This document shows, piece after piece, positions 47,723-56,061 of a stretch of DNA of 56,850 nt. A program made the position numbers and the translations under genes. The DNA lies in IMG/VR virus record IMGVR_UViG_3300020156_000033, positions 1 through 56,850 of that record; one strand, 5' to 3'. Origin of the DNA: a virus. The stretch's first letter is position 1, and each line of letters starts with the position of its first letter. A model generated the notes under the pieces. That model was not told where the DNA came from. It saw nothing but the letters and a program-made list of their open reading frames with translations, and searched no databases.

Positions 47723-48331
47723 CTACTTCGCCCCCTTCGACGTCCGCGTGCTGTTGGCCGTCATCGCCTCGGTCGCCACCTCGGCGAAGCGCGCCGCCCA
47801 GCCGTCGGCGATCTCCCGGCGGATGCGCACCGCCTCTTCGTCACCGCGCGGCAGACGGGCCAGGCGGTCCTCCACGAAGGACAGCATCTGGTCCCGCACG
47901 CCCGCGAGCATGGTGTGGACCATGTCCTTCTGCACCCGGGTCAGCTCCACCTGCTCGTCGCGCAGCCGGTCCTTCTTCAGTTCCATCAGCTCGGTGATGG
48001 TGGTCAGGGTGTCGATCAGGTTCTTGGTCTGCTTGCCCTCGGTGATCAGGTCGCCCGACATCACCTGGGGCCACAGGGCGTTGACGATCGACTCCAGGCG
48101 CACGAGCTGGAGCATGCGCATCTCCAACGCCGAGGACCGGTTGTAGTTGCTGAGCAGGTAGTCGTTGACGACCATCGCCGCATACGCGGGGTCGATGCCC
48201 GTCTCCTTCTCGATCTGGTACCAGTTCAGGCCCCGCGCCCGCAGGCCGACCAGCATGTCCACCAGCTCACGCTCGCGCATCCGCCGGTGGGCCTGCTCCT
48301 GGGGGTCCTCGTAGACCTCGACCTCACTCAC
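47723..48331 (-). CDS. Terminase small subunit, 202 aa
   Basis: Binds the packaging site and recruits TerL. N-terminal HTH-like segment (LRARGLNWYQIEKETGIDPA), central coiled coil for ring formation (TLTTITELMELKKDRLRDEQ), basic C-terminal tail (TANSTRTSKGAK). GTG start. Position two genes upstream of TerL. Confidence 0.75.
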   Translation of the reverse strand: MSEVEVYEDPQEQAHRRMRERELVDMLVGLRARGLNWYQIEKETGIDPAYAAMVVNDYLLSNYNRSSALEMRMLQLVRLESIVNALWPQVMSGDLITEGKQTKNLIDTLTTITELMELKKDRLRDEQVELTRVQKDMVHTMLAGVRDQMLSFVEDRLARLPRGDEEAVRIRREIADGWAARFAEVATEAMTANSTRTSKGAK

Positions 48332-48599
48332 CCGTGTCCACCTCCTCGTACTCCTCGACCATGCCGTCCTCGCTCTCCACGATCCATCCGGCCAGTTCGC
48401 GGGAGTCGTGCCGGATGGCCAGGTGGTCGGTCAGGGCCCCGGTGCCCCCGGACTCCTCCTCGTGGCCGGGGGAGTGCCACCCGCACACCGGGCACCGCGC
48501 CTCGTAGCGCTGGCGGGTGCGCGCGGTGCGGGTGGCCCAGCGGTGCTCGTCCAGCGGTGACGCCTTCTCGGGCAGCCGCACCGCGTACCCCCGCCTCAC
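48324..48599 (-). CDS. C2H2-type zinc-finger protein, 91 aa
   Basis: GTG start overlapping the previous stop. CPVCGWHS followed by HLAIRH gives C-x2-C ... H-x4-H, a C2H2-like finger. Basic N-terminal half, acidic C-terminal tail (EEYEEVDTGE). May bind DNA or regulate late genes. Confidence 0.65.
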   Translation of the reverse strand: MRRGYAVRLPEKASPLDEHRWATRTARTRQRYEARCPVCGWHSPGHEEESGGTGALTDHLAIRHDSRELAGWIVESEDGMVEEYEEVDTGE

Positions 48600-48847
48600 G
48601 CCTCGCCCCTGCGGGTTTCGGCGGACGTGTCGATCATGTAAACGATGTGCTTGGAAACCTTCTTGACGATGTGCTCACCGTTCCTGGACAGCAGCAGGTG
48701 GATGAGCGGGTCGGAGTCCCTGTCGATGTCGGCCACCCGGTACCACAACTTCTCGGAATCCCCCGGAACACTGAGCGCGATCCGGTCGCCGACCCACAGG
48801 CTCTGCGCGAACACGAAGTCGGTCGCGGTACCAGCGGTCTCGTCCAT
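48596..48847 (-). CDS. Hypothetical protein, 83 aa
   Basis: ATG after CTGAGATGG. Beta-rich (LWVGDRIALSVPGDSEKLWY; LIHLLLSRNGEHIVKKV), an SH3-like barrel is possible. Unknown. Confidence 0.65.
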   Translation of the reverse strand: MDETAGTATDFVFAQSLWVGDRIALSVPGDSEKLWYRVADIDRDSDPLIHLLLSRNGEHIVKKVSKHIVYMIDTSAETRRGEA

Positions 48848-48848
48848 C

Positions 48849-48977
48849 TCAGAACCCCATCTCGTCGGTGTTGTGCTCGGTGAGCACGTGGATGTCGTAG
48901 GCGGTGGCGGCCCCCGGGCCGGAGCAGGTCCAGGTGCATCCGGGGTAGCCGCACCGCACGTCGGGCTGGGCGCTCAC
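48849..48977 (-). CDS. C2H2 zinc-finger microprotein, 42 aa
   Basis: GTG start overlapping the upstream stop. RCGYPGCTWTC and then IHVLTEHN form C-x4-C ... H-x4-H, a classical single finger. Ends just before the next start. Confidence 0.6.
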   Translation of the reverse strand: MSAQPDVRCGYPGCTWTCSGPGAATAYDIHVLTEHNTDEMGF

Positions 48978-49378
48978 GTGCCGCCCCCGATGCCGAGTTC
49001 GCGCTTACAGAGGGGGTGCGGCTTACGCACCGGCTCGGGCCCCAGGGGCAGCGGGCCACGCGTGTCCGCGCACTCCAGATCGGAGGCGCGGCACTCCATG
49101 CTCCGGCCCGGCCAGCCCGACTCTCCCGGCGCGTCGATCACCGACATCAGCGGCCGGACGGTCACCGAATGGCGGTCGGACTGCGACGTCGGGCCGGGGG
49201 TGAAGAACTCCCGGAGGAGCGGGACCCGCTGCACGAGCCCGCGCTCCCACTTGAGCACTTCCGGGTGCCACCAGGCGGCGTCATCCGCCCGGCGCAATTC
49301 CCGGTCTACCCGCTCCAGCGCGCTCCGCGCGGCCTCCATGACGGCGCCGCCCAGCTTGTCGTTCGGCCCCTTGGTCAC
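48974..49378 (-). CDS. Hypothetical protein, 134 aa
   Basis: GTG overlaps the previous stop (GTGA). Begins with KGPNDKLGGAVMEAARSALE, Trp-rich middle (ADDAAWWHPEVLKWERGL), and a Cys/Pro-rich basic C-terminal part. Unknown. Confidence 0.6.
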   Translation of the reverse strand: MTKGPNDKLGGAVMEAARSALERVDRELRRADDAAWWHPEVLKWERGLVQRVPLLREFFTPGPTSQSDRHSVTVRPLMSVIDAPGESGWPGRSMECRASDLECADTRGPLPLGPEPVRKPHPLCKRELGIGGGT

Positions 49379-49716
49379 TGCGGCCTCCCGATCCCCAGCT
49401 CGCGCTCCAGTTCGGCGATCCGCTTCTCCTGCTCGCGGATGCGCCTGTCCTTCTCCCGGGGGTCGTGCTCGACCGCCGTCTTCTCCACCGCGCCGCCGAA
49501 GGCGCGGACGGGCAGCACCACGGGCCAGAAGAAGAGGGTCGCCGTGGTGTCCTCCTTCACGCGCGCCAGGACGTACTTCTCCTTGGTGTACTCCTTGCGC
49601 GCGGCCGCCCACGCACGGGGCAGGTCGCGCCTGGCCAGGTACCAGCCGATGGAGAAGTAGGCCGCCAGGTAGACGAGCACACCCACCAGGACGTGGACCA
49701 CGGTCACCGGTCCCAC
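49375..49716 (-). CDS. Membrane-anchored coiled-coil protein, 113 aa
   Basis: GTG start. N-terminal membrane helix (VVHVLVGVLVYLAAYFSIGW), a second weaker hydrophobic segment (TATLFFWPVVLPVRAFGG), and a charged coiled-coil tail (RRIREQEKRIAELERELG). Unknown. Confidence 0.65.
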   Translation of the reverse strand: MGPVTVVHVLVGVLVYLAAYFSIGWYLARRDLPRAWAAARKEYTKEKYVLARVKEDTTATLFFWPVVLPVRAFGGAVEKTAVEHDPREKDRRIREQEKRIAELERELGIGRPQ

Positions 49717-49802
49717 CGCCCCAGCAGCGCGGAGACGAAGACGCCGATGAAGACGCCGCAGGCCAGCGTGCTGAGCACAAGGCCGACGAGTTCGGTGCTC
49801 AT
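49704..49802 (-). CDS. Membrane micropeptide, 32 aa
   Basis: ATG overlapping the previous stop. One helix (LVGLVLSTLACGVFIGVFVS) ending in LLGRWDR. Overlaps the next membrane gene by 13 nt, suggesting a paired function. Confidence 0.55.
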   Translation of the reverse strand: MSTELVGLVLSTLACGVFIGVFVSALLGRWDR

Positions 49803-50167
49803 CCGCCGTCCCCCTCCTTCTGCACGGCGATCCGGAGCACGTCGGCGAGCGGCACGGTCACCGACGCGGGCGTCAGCACGATGTCACTGCTGGCGGCGTA
49901 AGCGTCGATGTCGACGCCGTCGACCACGGCCGCCCGGATGGGGTTGTGGATGGTGCCCACCTCGTACACCTCGATGTCGTGGTGCCCGGCCAGAGCGGGC
50001 AGCAGGTAGCGGCGGACCAGGGCGGCGAGCGGGTACCCCACGGCGGCGGCATCGACGCCGTGGGCGTCGCAGTAGTCGAACCACGCATCAGGGGCGTCGC
50101 CGTCGTTGAAGCCCCACTTCGACAGCAGGCCGCTGGAATGCAGGGTGACGGCTTCGTCGCTGCTCAC
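49799..50167 (-). CDS. Hypothetical protein, 122 aa
   Basis: GTG overlaps the previous stop. Segment FNDGDAPDAWFDYCDAHGVD, then AALVRRYLLPALAGHHDIEV and a Val-rich C-terminal beta part. Soluble, unknown. Confidence 0.65.
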   Translation of the reverse strand: MSSDEAVTLHSSGLLSKWGFNDGDAPDAWFDYCDAHGVDAAAVGYPLAALVRRYLLPALAGHHDIEVYEVGTIHNPIRAAVVDGVDIDAYAASSDIVLTPASVTVPLADVLRIAVQKEGDGG

Positions 50168-50976
50168 TGCTCCTCCTCCGGCCCCGCGATGGCGATCTCC
50201 TCGATGCGCGCGGCGGCCGCGTAGTGGCCGTACTCGCACAGCAGGTCCGCCGCACGGCGGCGGAACTCCCGCACCGCCTTCTCCCGGATCGCGTGGCGGT
50301 CCCGCGCGAAGTGGTCCTCCCAGTAGTCCTTGACGGCCTTGTAGGCGGCCAGCACACGCGCCTCGTGCCGCAGGGAGTTCGCGGTCAGGCGCTCGGGATT
50401 GGGGACCGAGGACGGGTCGGCGGCGTGGATGGCGGTCCACAGGTCCGCCCACAGCTTGCCGTCGGTGAAGTCATCGGTGACCTCGTGGGCCCCGCCGTCG
50501 CGGAACATCAGCTCGGGGGCGTTCTCTTCGAGAACGCAGGACCCGACCACCCACGCCCCGCCACCGGCATCGACCCAGTCGCGCAGCGGTACGGTCTGAT
50601 CGGCCACGCGTACGTAGCGCTCCTCGGACGGGGTTTCCGTGCCGGGGCAGACGAACCCGTTCCAGCCCCGCAGGTAGCCGTGCCGGGGATGCGGCTCATC
50701 GCGCCCGCAGGGCGCGGTGCGCTGCTCCGCGTCCTCTTCGGAGAGGGAGACACCGCTGATCCACTGGTCGAGCGTAACCCTGCGCCCGCCGCCGAGGTCC
50801 ATCATGACCGGCTCACGCTCCTCCTGCGGCTCGGGGTAGTCGGCGCGGTAAGCGGCGAGCACCGCGTGGACGTGCGCGGCGTCGACCAGGTCGCGCGCTT
50901 CACTGGCGCTGTAGTCGGGGAGGTCACTTCCTTCGAGCAGGCGCATCGCGGCCTGGTAGTGCTCCTCGGCGTTCAC
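50164..50976 (-). CDS. Hypothetical protein, 270 aa
   Basis: GTG overlaps the previous stop. Mostly polar, helical at both ends (HYQAAMRLLEGSDLPDYSAS; HEARVLAAYKAVKDYWEDHF) with a central beta region containing PHPRHGYLRGWNGFVCPGTE. No family recognised. Largest unknown of the promoter-proximal minus-strand genes. Confidence 0.65.
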   Translation of the reverse strand: MNAEEHYQAAMRLLEGSDLPDYSASEARDLVDAAHVHAVLAAYRADYPEPQEEREPVMMDLGGGRRVTLDQWISGVSLSEEDAEQRTAPCGRDEPHPRHGYLRGWNGFVCPGTETPSEERYVRVADQTVPLRDWVDAGGGAWVVGSCVLEENAPELMFRDGGAHEVTDDFTDGKLWADLWTAIHAADPSSVPNPERLTANSLRHEARVLAAYKAVKDYWEDHFARDRHAIREKAVREFRRRAADLLCEYGHYAAAARIEEIAIAGPEEEQ

Positions 50977-51341
50977 CGCTCCCCCTCCCGGCACTCGTGC
51001 CGCAGGGCGGCGAGGACGAGCTTGTTCAGGCTGTCGTTCGGCTCGATGGAGCACACGGCGTGGCCGGAGTCGTCATAGGGGTACGGGATGTGGTGCAGCG
51101 CGTAGTCGTAGCGGTCGTCGCCGTTGACGTAGAAGTGGTCGATCACCCGGTGCAGGTCGTCGGCCAACTCGTCGGACAGCTTGTTGTACTGCCGGTCCTG
51201 CTCCTGGATCAGCTGGTCGGCGGCGGCCAGCTCCCGCCGCAGGTCCGCGTTCTGCGCCCGCAGCTGGTCCAGGCGGTCCTTCGTGTGGTCGCACCGGCAG
51301 GTGCAGACGACCAGCTTCTCGTGGGCGCCGCAGTCACACAT
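50973..51341 (-). CDS. Coiled-coil protein with N-terminal Cys cluster, 122 aa
   Basis: ATG 51341 after TGGAGGAATCG. MCDCGAHEKLVVCTCRCDH provides five Cys and two His for one or two metal sites. A coiled coil follows (LDQLRAQNADLRRELAAADQ) and then an acidic C-terminal region. Could be a small zinc-dependent regulator. Confidence 0.65.
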   Translation of the reverse strand: MCDCGAHEKLVVCTCRCDHTKDRLDQLRAQNADLRRELAAADQLIQEQDRQYNKLSDELADDLHRVIDHFYVNGDDRYDYALHHIPYPYDDSGHAVCSIEPNDSLNKLVLAALRHECREGER

Positions 51342-51633
51342 CGATTCCTCCAGAGCACGATCCGTTGACGGGGTCGTCTTCACAGGGGGACCCGTGCCCC
51401 TTGTGGAGCAGGCCGTCGGCCGACTCCAGCAGCAGCCGGTAGCCGGAGCGGCGCGCCTTGCCGTCGGTGTGCAGGCTCTTCAGCACCACCCACCGGCCCC
51501 GCTTGGGGCCGAACACGTTCTCGACCCAGGCGCTGGGCCGCAGGTTGCCCCGGTATCCCAGCGGATCGACGTGGCAGACGCGCACCAGCCTCTGACTCCG
51601 GCAGTTCTCGTAGACCTGTCCCTCCTTGATCAC
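51334..51633 (-). CDS. Hypothetical protein, 99 aa
   Basis: GTG overlaps the previous stop. IKEGQVYENCRSQRLVRV and WVENVFGPKRGRWVVLKSLH look like a small beta barrel (KOW/SH3-like); it ends with a Gly/Cys-rich tail. Unknown. Confidence 0.6.
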   Translation of the reverse strand: MIKEGQVYENCRSQRLVRVCHVDPLGYRGNLRPSAWVENVFGPKRGRWVVLKSLHTDGKARRSGYRLLLESADGLLHKGHGSPCEDDPVNGSCSGGIDV

Positions 51634-52103
51634 CACTGCTCCCGCCCCGCCTTCCGCTTCCTCAGCCACTCCCGGGCGCAGCGCACGGCCGTGGCCTGCG
51701 TCGGGGTGTAGTCCTCGGCGGACTCCCCAGCGCGCTCCAGCAGCTGCTCCACCACCCAGGCCAGGTCGGACTCCTTGGCGGGGTCGGGGGCGCGCCGGGG
51801 GCGATACACCAGCTCCGCGCAGTAGAACGCGAAATTCAGGGCGTAATCGGCGTGGCCCTCGGCCTGGCGCTCGACGCGGGCGATCTCGTCCGCCTCCACC
51901 AGGGGGCGGGCGTGCTCGCCGCGCTCGGCGTTGACGTGATCGAGCATGAGGCCGCGCTCGTACAGCACCCACTCGGGCACCACCGCGCCGCCGTTGCAGG
52001 GGTCGGGGACCAGGTCGGGCCGCTCGTCGCGGTGGGCGGCGGCCCACTCCAGGACGCCGTACATCCGGTCCCGCAGGTCCAGCAGTTCTCTCAGGTGGGG
52101 CAT
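51630..52103 (-). CDS. Hypothetical protein, 157 aa
   Basis: ATG after ACAGGAGGTTCCCCC. Almost all helical, charged (HLRELLDLRDRMYGVLEWAA; VERQAEGHADYALNFAFYC). Ends REWLRKRKAGREQW. Unknown family. Confidence 0.65.
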   Translation of the reverse strand: MPHLRELLDLRDRMYGVLEWAAAHRDERPDLVPDPCNGGAVVPEWVLYERGLMLDHVNAERGEHARPLVEADEIARVERQAEGHADYALNFAFYCAELVYRPRRAPDPAKESDLAWVVEQLLERAGESAEDYTPTQATAVRCAREWLRKRKAGREQW

Positions 52104-52122
52104 GGGGGAACCTCCTGTTCAG
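52101..52122 (-). repeat. Duplicated translational leader (second copy 52551-52572)
   Basis: TGAACAGGAGGTTCCCCC-ATG precedes two genes with the same sequence, from the upstream stop codon through an ideal ribosome site to the start. The two genes are not obviously homologous. Confidence 0.65.
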
Positions 52123-52553
52123 GCTTCGTCGTCAAGCACGTACTGGACGGTGGCGCCCGGGGCCTCGTCGGCGGGGCTGGTCGGCATCTGCTCGATGGCG
52201 GCGTACACCGGGTCGAACATCATCGCGAGCGGGTTGTGGTCCAGCATCATGTCGCGGATGCGGCGGCGCATCTCCCCGGCACCGCGCCGGTAGGCGGCCT
52301 CCTCGGTGTCGGAGGGGGACTCGGTGGTGAAGACCTCGCCGCCGTGGCAGCGGGCCACGCTGCACGGCCACAGGATGGGCGCACGCTCCCCGGAGCAGAC
52401 CGAGCACACCCACTGCGGGTCGCGCTCGTAGGGGACCCAGGCGGGGATGTGGTAGGCCGGGGGCAGCTTCCTGCGCTCGGCGGGGGTCATGTCGGCCAGC
52501 TCCTCGTAGCCGGGCTGGCCGGGCGCCTCGATGAGGCGGGCTCGCGGGTCCAT
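52119..52553 (-). CDS. Zinc-binding hypothetical protein, 144 aa
   Basis: ATG from the second copy of the duplicated leader. VCSVCSGERAPILWPC and ARCHGGEVF supply C-x2-C and C-x4-C-H for a zinc site. C-terminal half helical (EMRRRIRDMMLDHNPLAMMF). Unknown. Confidence 0.65.
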   Translation of the reverse strand: MDPRARLIEAPGQPGYEELADMTPAERRKLPPAYHIPAWVPYERDPQWVCSVCSGERAPILWPCSVARCHGGEVFTTESPSDTEEAAYRRGAGEMRRRIRDMMLDHNPLAMMFDPVYAAIEQMPTSPADEAPGATVQYVLDDEA

Positions 52554-52568
52554 GGGGGAACCTCCTGT

Positions 52569-52991
52569 TCAGACGGTCTTGTCTTCGTAGCCTTCGGCGC
52601 CGCAGCGGCGGCACTCGCCCTGCCACGACTCCTCGTCGTCGTGGATGGTCGCGTAGTCGTGCTCGGGCCAGACCTCGTCGTCGGCGTCGATGCACTCGTA
52701 CTCGTCGCCGGTCCCATCGGCCACGGGTTCGTAGGTGTCCTCGAAGATGTCGGGCCTGCAGGGGTACAGCTCACCCTGGACGCCCCGGATGATCCAGTCG
52801 CCGACGGAGGCGGTCATGGTGCCCTCGAGGGTGTAGATGTAGACGCCCTCGTGCATGCCGCGCCCCGGGCCGGGAAGCAGCCCCTGCTCGGCCTTGGCCT
52901 GAGCGCCCATGAACTGCTTGACCTCGTCCAGGTTGTCGCCGGTGTAGCGGACGGCCTCGACCTCGACGGGCTTCTTGCGGTACTTGGACAT
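52569..52991 (-). CDS. PGDYG-type phage protein with C-terminal zinc ribbon, 140 aa
   Basis: ATG after CGGGAGGAAGTGACC. The N-terminal SKYRKKPVEVEAVRYTG and VGDWIIRGVQGELYPCRPDI match a small domain common in phages (PGDYG-like); role unknown. C-terminal GECRRCGAEGY adds a C-x2-C pair. Fusion of the two parts is unusual. Confidence 0.7.
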   Translation of the reverse strand: MSKYRKKPVEVEAVRYTGDNLDEVKQFMGAQAKAEQGLLPGPGRGMHEGVYIYTLEGTMTASVGDWIIRGVQGELYPCRPDIFEDTYEPVADGTGDEYECIDADDEVWPEHDYATIHDDEESWQGECRRCGAEGYEDKTV

Positions 52992-52993
52992 GG

Positions 52994-53182
52994 TCACTTC
53001 CTCCCGGTGGCCTTGTCGGTCAGCAGACCGGCCAGGACCAGCGCCTCGCCCGGCTGCATCGTGAACAGGAAGTGGGAACCGTCGGCGACCTCGGGCTCCA
53101 CCCGCAGGTGGATGCGGCCGTCACCGGTCCGCTCGACCTTGATCCTGGCGCTGTCGCTGCTGTACTTCCTGGGCGTCTTCAC
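52994..53182 (-). CDS. Hypothetical small protein, 62 aa
   Basis: GTG overlaps the previous stop. VERTGDGRIHLRVEPEV and LFTMQPGEALVLAGLL parallel the first gene of this arm (VYDHEDGHVNLRLRTP; LFALHPEAARKVADFL), so the two are probably paralogues. Unknown. Confidence 0.6.
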   Translation of the reverse strand: MKTPRKYSSDSARIKVERTGDGRIHLRVEPEVADGSHFLFTMQPGEALVLAGLLTDKATGRK

Positions 53183-53421
53183 GACTCCTCCTCCTCCGTC
53201 TCGATGAGGTACTTGGCGGCTCCCCGGAACCCCCGCGCGGCCGCCAGGGTCGCGGCGACGGCGAGGGCGGTGGTGTAGGCGATCGTCGGCACGGAGGACC
53301 ACCAGTGGTGGTGGGCGGTGCCGACGACGACCATGAGCGCCCAGGCGTCCACGAGGACGCGGAGCACGACCACCGCGACGAGGGCCGGAATCTGGCGCCA
53401 CTCCGCCGTACGCTTCTTCAC
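53179..53421 (-). CDS. Two-helix membrane protein, 80 aa
   Basis: GTG overlaps the previous stop. Hydrophobic helices IPALVAVVVLRVLVDAWALM and IAYTTALAVAATLAAARG separated by a His/Trp-rich loop; acidic tail. Lies between the two paralogues. Confidence 0.6.
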   Translation of the reverse strand: MKKRTAEWRQIPALVAVVVLRVLVDAWALMVVVGTAHHHWWSSVPTIAYTTALAVAATLAAARGFRGAAKYLIETEEEES

Positions 53422-53648
53422 GACTCCCCCACCTCGATGACGGCGCCGGAGGCGGCCTCGTACAGGAAGTCCGCCACCTTCCGCGCGGCCTCGGGGTGCA
53501 GGGCGAACAGGATGTCGGCCGACCAGACGGGCTCGCCGCCGCCGCTGGTGCCGGAAGGCGTGCGCAGGCGCAGGTTGACGTGGCCGTCCTCGTGGTCGTA
53601 GACCGTGAGGCACGTCCCCTCGTAGTCCTTCAGCCCGTACTTCTTCAT
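53418..53648 (-). CDS. First gene of the minus-strand arm, hypothetical, 76 aa
   Basis: ATG after GGAGACTCC. Small alpha/beta protein with DHEDGHVNLRLRTPSGTS and a C-terminal helix (LHPEAARKVADFLYEAASGA). Paralogue of 52994-53182. Transcription of the whole late arm passes through here. Confidence 0.65.
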   Translation of the reverse strand: MKKYGLKDYEGTCLTVYDHEDGHVNLRLRTPSGTSGGGEPVWSADILFALHPEAARKVADFLYEAASGAVIEVGES

Positions 53649-53670
53649 GGAGTCTCCTCGGTGGGGGTGT

Positions 53671-53705
53671 GTAACGTTTCCTATCTTACCACACGCGCGC
53701 GCGTG
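53671..53705 (-). promoter_or_regulatory. Candidate leftward promoter with a 14-bp CG palindrome
   Basis: Minus strand: TAAGAT about 36 nt before the first late-arm start codon could be a -10 box; the -35 is poor. CACGCGCGCGCGTG (53692-53705) is a perfect palindrome overlapping the spacer, a plausible operator. Confidence 0.35.
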
Positions 53706-54207
53706 GGCGGGAAATTTTTCGGTTTCCCGTGGAACCGGAGGCCGATCACGTGGAGGCAGAGGTCACGTTCGCGGGGGTGCTACCACCCATCCTCCCAGGC
53801 ATAACTCTTCGTATTGGTTTTGTCACCCCACCCCCCGTGGTTTTCAGCGCCGAGCCAGCGCGGCCCCCGCGTGCCGACTAGCACACGACCGCTGGCTTGG
53901 CCTCACTCTTCGGCTACATCCTTGTCACCGCATAGCTACATCCCTGCCATGCACGCACCCCTACCTACCCATGGGTAACTATGCCTATATGTACCAACCT
54001 ATGTACCGAATGTAGGGAACGGTAGCGCTAGAGCGAACCACCCCATACCCACCCGTACTCCACGTATCGGACATCAGACATCTGATAGCTCTGCACGCAG
54101 CGTGACTGTGTGACCTACGTCACTAGACCACTGAACCTCACCCTTACTTCAGCTCAGGCTAGCCTTCCCTCAGTAGCTATGAGTAGTTGTCGTAAGCGAA
54201 GAGTTAG

Positions 54208-54223
54208 ATCGATGGCCATCGAT
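54208..54223. promoter_or_regulatory. Perfect 16-bp palindrome
   Basis: ATCGATGGCCATCGAT in the C-rich segment. It lies between the arms of two longer-range inverted repeats (ATGAGTAGT 54179 / ACTACTCAT 54321; AGAGCGAAGTCT 54232 / AGACTTCGCTCT 54355). Confidence 0.55.
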
Positions 54224-54357
54224 GGGCCAGTAGAGCGAAGTCTCGACGTGTTTCACCCCCCTGTCTCCCTCCCCGAAAAAGATCATTTACCCTCTCTGTA
54301 ACCAACAACTACAATCAGTTACTACTCATCGACACACCCCCCTTACATAGCTCAAGA

Positions 54358-54525
54358 CTTCGCTCTCCCGGCCCACAACGCTCTGACCAGGCAAAACAGT
54401 AGTTACCAATCCGTGATGTACCCACTGCCAACATCTAGACCACTGCCTCAACCACGCCTGACTACCACCCATTCATCCCACTTCATCCCCTTTGTCCGTT
54501 CCGTCCCCTTCGCTCTCCCGGCCCA
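54358..54525 (+). repeat. 18-bp direct repeat pair
   Basis: CTTCGCTCTCCCGGCCCA occurs at 54358-54375 and 54508-54525, 150 bp apart. The first copy overlaps the right arm of the 12-bp inverted repeat at 54355. Confidence 0.6.
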
Positions 54526-55181
54526 TATACCATCTGACCTGCAACAACACCCCTCCCTCCCCCTCCCTATCTCATAGCTACTCCCCAGTAACCACCCTCT
54601 AGACATCCCATCACCCCACCCATCCTCACTCTGTCCGTATTCAACTACACCCCATAGAAACCGGACATCAGTACCCATACCTGCCCATATCCCCGAACCC
54701 CTTCCCGATCATCGTCACCGTGCGTGTGCTTCCTCCCTCCCAGCCCACGTGCCCACCCCCTCTGACCTGCACAGTTGACAAAGAACCGGCCACTCATGCA
54801 GAGTTTGGCCTAGCAACACCGCAGCACCCGCCCCGCAACCAGGGGCGGCGCACCACCCCCGGTGCCTCTCAGTGGGCATGAACCGGGGTCGGCACGGCCA
54901 CAACTCCACAGCGGCGCACAGCACGAAGAACATGAAGCCTTACTCAGCGCTTCGCGGATCTGGGCAGATCAGCACCAGGAAGTTCCGGCGAACGGCGACG
55001 ATCCGGCCCCTCAGGGGCCAACCGCCCGCCCCCTGGTGGAAGTACCGCCCCCGCACCGCCGACAGGCACACGTGCAGCACACGCGCCGCTATGAGGATGC
55101 AGGCACGGCCTCTCAACTCCACAGCGCGCACCATGAGGACGACACCGGCGCTAGGCGCCCCGGATGGATGTGTAGCTTTCG

Positions 55182-55471
55182 GCGGGTATCCGCCGTCTGA
55201 TTCTCCGCAGACTCGTTCCGAACTCTGCCAGCGCAGGTTGTTTCGTCACGGCCGCAGGCCGTGCCGCGAGCCTCCGCGTTAGGGCGCAGACGAACCCGGT
55301 GAGATCCCATGGCGTGCGTGTACCCACCGAACGAGCGCGACCCCAGCGCGACCGGCGGTGCGAGTACCTGCAACCGGGTGTGGAACCCCGGTATTGACAA
55401 CGACATGATCGAACTGTGATCGGACACGGCACCGTCCGGTCCCCGTAGGTCCCCTGCGAGCGGATACCCGC
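55182..55471. promoter_or_regulatory. Inverted pair of 12-bp operator-like sites
   Basis: GCGGGTATCCGC (55182-55193, centre of the palindrome CGGCGG-gtat-CCGCCG) and its reverse complement GCGGATACCCGC (55460-55471). A related site GATAC-TGA-GTATC with GTATCCGC lies at 55594-55609. Also CCGAACGAGCG is repeated at 55327 and 55516. These look like binding sites for a phage regulator. Confidence 0.5.
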
Positions 55472-56061
55472 TGAGGTCAGGGCAATTACGGGGGTCACCG
55501 GGTAGCGGCGCTCCCCCGAACGAGCGAGATCCGTACATAGTGGTAACGCGAAAAGCCTTACACCGAACGGCATGAGGTGCGCTCGCTGCTGCCGATACTG
55601 AGTATCCGCAGGTCGAGCGCCCCCGTAAGACCGTGGAACGCCCGAGCACGACGGGGCGCGGCCGACCGGGCGGGGTGTGCTGGTGGCGGAGTCGATACCG
55701 ACCACCGGCGCCCACCCCGCGCCTGCGCCGCACCTGCGCTGCGCACGACGGGAAAGGGCGTTCTGGGTGAAGGCATGGAGTCCGAGGGCGAATGGGGCGC
55801 TTCCCTCGCACACCCCTTGCGGGTGCGCGGCACGGGTACGGGTGACCGGGTCACCAGCGTCCGAAGCCCCGGGCGGACACGTGTTCCAGGTGCGCAGACG
55901 CGCGGCACGGCCGGAATGAGACCTTCCGGCCACGACCGCGCGACGGCTCGCTTGGCGGGTCTGATGCGACCGCCGCACCTGGCACGTGCCCTGCCCAGTA
56001 CCACATGTCCAAGGTGTGGTGCGGGTTGGGTGCGTGGAAGCACACGGAGAGGACACCACCG

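Larger units (their letters stand above)
53649..56061. other. 2.4-kb noncoding region between the divergent arms
   Basis: No frame here has a good ribosome site with gene-like composition. 53880-54780 is relatively AT-rich for this genome and strongly C-rich, G-poor on the plus strand (for example 54541-54600 has only about 3 G). 54781-56061 is GC-rich with several palindromes and TTGACA hexamers at 54774 and 55394. A replication origin, early promoter cluster or noncoding RNA locus is likely. Confidence 0.65.

Noticed and set aside
54110-54678. Short frames of 63 and 76 codons in the C-rich tract
   Set aside because: Composition and codon use unlike any other gene here, no ribosome sites.
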